Positions 60,977-64,000 of a stretch of 64,000 nucleotides of DNA are shown piece by piece. Origin of the DNA: Polytrichum commune (Eukaryota > Streptophyta > Polytrichopsida > Polytrichales > Polytrichaceae); NCBI GenBank assembly GCA_950295325.1, contig OX485809.1:40021081-40085080 (forward strand), read 5' to 3'. Position 1 is the first letter of the stretch; each line of letters opens with the position of its first letter. The notes under the pieces were generated by a model that worked only from the letters and a program-made list of their open reading frames with translations, was not told the DNA's origin and did no database searches. The position numbers and the translations under genes were made by a program.

Positions 60977-61203
60977 CATTGAATGGGGAAACCAGCAGTT
61001 AGTTACACATGTACCGGTTGAGTTTTGAGAAATATCCGGTTGAAGTTCTAAGACTTGGGGATATTTACCGATCAATTTAGAGGAATTTATAGAATATACC
61101 TCAAATGAATAAGGAAAAACCCAAAAGATGCCATCATGTAACCGGTTGGGCTTATAAACACTAGGATCTCAACCGGTTATGCTCAAAATCCTCCCCGGAC
61201 GTG
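60977..61203 (+). mobile_element. hAT-like MITE, AACCGGTT family, copy 6
   Basis: About 227 bp. The left end CATTGAATGGGG and right end CCTCCCCGGACGTG are flanked by GGAGTAATG and GGAATAATG, 8 of 9 identical. This supports an 8-bp class duplication. Confidence 0.7.
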
Positions 61204-61209
61204 GGAATA

Positions 61210-62655
61210 ATGACTAGAAGTGGGATTCACAAGTCCTTCTTGAAGGTTGGTCTTTGATTTCAAGGTCTCCAACAACACATTGCTAATATTCGGAATAATG
61301 TTGACCTTGAATTGAGCTTTATCTATACACGAATATGAGCAATTAGGTTGTCCCACGCCAATTTATCAACATTCCACACTATTTTGAATATTTCTTACTA
61401 CAATAACAAAATGCAAGATTCTCTTTACATGTGGTTCCGTAAGGATGAATCACCAAATTAAAGTCATAAGTTTTTGTAATATGATGTCGACCCGAGGTGA
61501 TTTGCATGAGTATAAGAGGTAGCCTATCTGCACATTTTAGTGGAGAAATAGTGTGCCCTAAAAAACTGCCTAGTTGTCAATCACACTACGTTATGCTCAA
61601 TTGACGATTTCAATTTCCATGCTAAAAACACACTACTTCCTCGTGAGCTTAAAATTCCATTGCGATGGCCTTGAGACTCAAAGTGGGGTGTGGGTCGGTG
61701 GCCTCAAAGACCATTGCTCCCTAGTGTTAGGGGCCCTATGGCACCATGCGCATCACACGTCCGAACTATCCAAAGAAAGAATGAAATGTAGTATTGTTGA
61801 ACCTATTTGTTTCGTTTTATTTGCTCGGAAATGTCTTCATCTAAGAATGGGTCCCTAAACGTGTTCCCATGTGCAAAGCATTGCAACTCCTTTGAAAGTT
61901 CCCATGCTTGCTCCTAAACATAGGCCGTGCGTGATCCATGTGAAATTTGTTGGAATTAGAGTTATTTGTGAAGTCTTGGTACCAAACTATGGTTTAGTTG
62001 GCTAGTTCCGCATAAAGTCACCCAAGTTTGCTTATTTCTTGAATTACCCTACTCAAAGAGTGGTGTTAGGTTTTTAAAAATCAATTTTCTAGCATGTCCT
62101 GCTAGTATTGGTGGGCCAAGCTAGCCTTGTATAGATTAATCTAGGATTTAGGATGGCAAGTCCCATGTGCATGCCCTATTTTATGCTTAAAGTTCTCTCA
62201 AAGTTTTTTGGGATGGCAAAAAGAGGTCCAAAGAGCTACACCCAACTTCCAAAATAGGCTTGACCACACGATGTGCTTATGAGCCCTTGATAGAAAGTTA
62301 ATCAAAGAAAGACCAAACCCACAGTTTCATCCCTCTTTGAGGGACTTTATAAATAACTTCCTTGTGTCTCTAGGTTACTCTGGAGAGAGGGAAGTTTTGT
62401 ACACCTATGCAAGTGCGGAGCCGTGGGGGGCTGGGTGAGGGGGATTAGCCCCCCCTAACATCACTAGTAGAAAACTATGCCAAAACAAGTATATATTTTT
62501 CTTTTTCGTTTTGCGGCTGCAATGTCAAAAACATTTGGGATGTGTAATACACCGTTGGGAAGGTGTTTTCAAGACCTTTCCTACGGTATGTTACAAGCCC
62601 CCAAATTCCTACAAATTTCATATTTTGAGGTCAACCCCCCAGGTCAAAATCTTGG
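61210..62655. other. Mostly unrecognised sequence
   Basis: Its first part (61300-61400) carries an inverted piece of the repeat at 33650-33930. The rest has no recognised gene or element. Confidence 0.45.
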
Positions 62656-62659
62656 CTCC

Positions 62660-62875
62660 GCCCTACACCTACGTACCTCTAATGTATCCACCATAAAAAA
62701 AACTCAATTTCTATAAGTATGTGACCGATTCATCTCAAATGACTTGGATTACACTAATTCTAAGTCTTTCCTACTAATTCCGGTGTCAAATAAACCAAAA
62801 TGATATATTCTAAGCTACACACTATCTCATGATTTTTATATTGGATGAATGATAGGCACACTCGTATGCACTAAT
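62660..62875 (+). mobile_element. Foldback MITE, GAGGGAATTA family, degraded
   Basis: The left arm is recognisable around 62674-62700. The central GATTCATCTCAAATGACTTG and the right arm TTTTATATTGGATGAATGAT (near 62835-62855) match the family. Confidence 0.5.
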
Positions 62876-63439
62876 ACCATGGCTCCAGTTACTCCAAGCT
62901 ATGGTTTTGCAAACTGCATTGACGACGTCCACATAGGTAAATAAGTGAAGATAAGAGTATAATGATCGTACAAGATAAAGGGAAGAAAAGAAGAAGAAGT
63001 AAAGAGTGGTGTTTCCACTGACTTGTATTTGAGTCATTAGTCATGTATTGCTCGTGACTTGCTCCTTGATACATGATAGGATGAACAAATACACGACTAA
63101 TGTGTGTGTGTGTATATATATAATATCTAATATGTTAATTATTCCTTTCCAAAGGTGGACTTCCGCAATGATCACAAAGGAATACACTAAATATAGTATT
63201 CAATGTCCTGTGGTATATTATGTCACTATGGTAACTTTTTGAATGACACTTCGTACACAATACTGTCATCTTAACTTCCTTTAAATCATCCACTTTTGGT
63301 ATAGTGTGCATCCTAGCATTTCTATAATAAAATATTGTCATGGATGTTTGAAATCTGGATGGAAAATAGTGTGATGAGTGCCAATAATTACAACATTGTA
63401 CATCTCTAATACCCAATTTTGTTTAAAGGAATGACAAAT

Positions 63440-63560
63440 AATGTTAGGTTTAAATTTAGTGTTGGTGGCACTACATGAGAGGTTGACATTAAGTATTGAG
63501 CATGCCAATGTATAGAATTGGTGACACTAAATACAATATCTACTGTAATGAGTTGAACTG
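63440..63560 (-). repeat. Inverted copy of the left end of the ACTACACTAA element
   Basis: The reverse complement carries TTTAGTGTCACCAATTCTAT, GCTCAATACTTAATG and CACCAACACTAAAT in the same order and spacing as 14050-14145. Confidence 0.5.
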
Positions 63561-63599
63561 ATATATAGAAAAAAATTTAAACAAATAACCAACGTCAAG

Positions 63600-63845
63600 A
63601 AATCTGATAATAATTTGAGCCCGTTGGCCCTACCTTGATCAAAAATCTTCTTGGTACATGGTGGGGTTTGCTGCCTACCTTGCGGTGGGTGGGCCCTTGG
63701 TTTCCTACCTACCTACCTAGCTAGTAGTTTTTTTCGTCAAGTAGAAAGAAGATTTCACAGTGGGAATCGAACTGCCAACCACTTCATTCATAATTGGGTA
63801 CCTCCACTATCACCCAGTAGTTTCGGATCATCTCAGACCATTTAT
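63600..63845 (-). mobile_element. tRNA-derived SINE, GGTTCGATTCC family, with tail (reverse)
   Basis: Reverse orientation: the B box is seen as GGGAATCGAACTG at 63762-63774, a CCTA run corresponds to the TAGG run of the 57-kb copy, and the tail GAGCCCGTTGGCCCTACC lies at 63619-63636. The head-run-tail order is conserved between the two copies. Confidence 0.75.
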
Positions 63846-64000
63846 ATAGAAAATGAGTAGGGAATGAGGTGAGATTCTATGGGAAGAGAAGGTGGGTTGA
63901 GTTGCCCAATATTTATATCCTACTAAATAGTGATTATAATTGGGTATCCAACTTAGGTGTCCTCACATTCTAAAAGGTATGGGTCCAAAAACTTGGGATC

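Overview
This is nuclear DNA of a land plant with a large, gene-poor genome. The only gene I can call with confidence is a plasma-membrane aquaporin of the PIP2 type (5468-7504, + strand). It has the four-exon structure and the gating residues typical of plant PIPs. The organism cannot be named more precisely from this window. The remaining roughly 56 kb has no intact gene and is a mosaic of short non-autonomous DNA transposons (MITEs), SINEs, decayed LINE and hAT coding remnants, microsatellites and minisatellites.

Layout. 1-4900: mostly unrecognised sequence with small repeats. 5031-8334: the PIP2 gene, with a GA tract and leader upstream and a trinucleotide-rich 3' flank. 8400-10700: unrecognised. 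10700-25000: MITE territory. It holds a foldback family with partly tandem 5' halves, a hAT-like family carrying repeated AACCGGTT motifs, a 1.5-kb CACGGGG-ended element with a degenerate coding region, and its 0.4-kb relatives. 26844-27391: end of a hAT transposase pseudogene. 31140-33190: L1-type LINE remnant on the minus strand. 35066-36249: a possible TIR element containing a Tourist-like MITE. 36841-37108 and 47070-48175: fragments of a second LINE family. 40725-41160: a tRNA-derived SINE. 43463-44382: two hAT-like MITEs, one interrupted by another MITE. 45139-46233: LTR-like sequence followed by a 192-bp tandem repeat. 51195-51602: another CACGGGG element. 52196-52961: a 47-bp minisatellite. 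53040-53520: a GC-rich promoter-like island. 57834-57913: a perfect 80-bp palindrome. 59154-59304: a long-armed hairpin element. SINE copies lie near 23.1, 49.1, 57.2 and 63.7 kb.

How things fit together. There is no pathway or operon. The relationships are between mobile elements: non-autonomous elements (AACCGGTT family, CACGGGG family) with 8-bp target duplications would have needed a hAT-type transposase, and one decayed hAT transposase is present. A SINE family shares its 3' tail with the LINE remnant in the same window, as expected if the LINE machinery mobilised it. The strongest candidates for something undescribed are the 1.5-kb CACGGGG element with its unrecognised coding region, the AACCGGTT family, and the SINE/LINE tail pair. 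I found no CRISPR array, rRNA or genuine tRNA gene.
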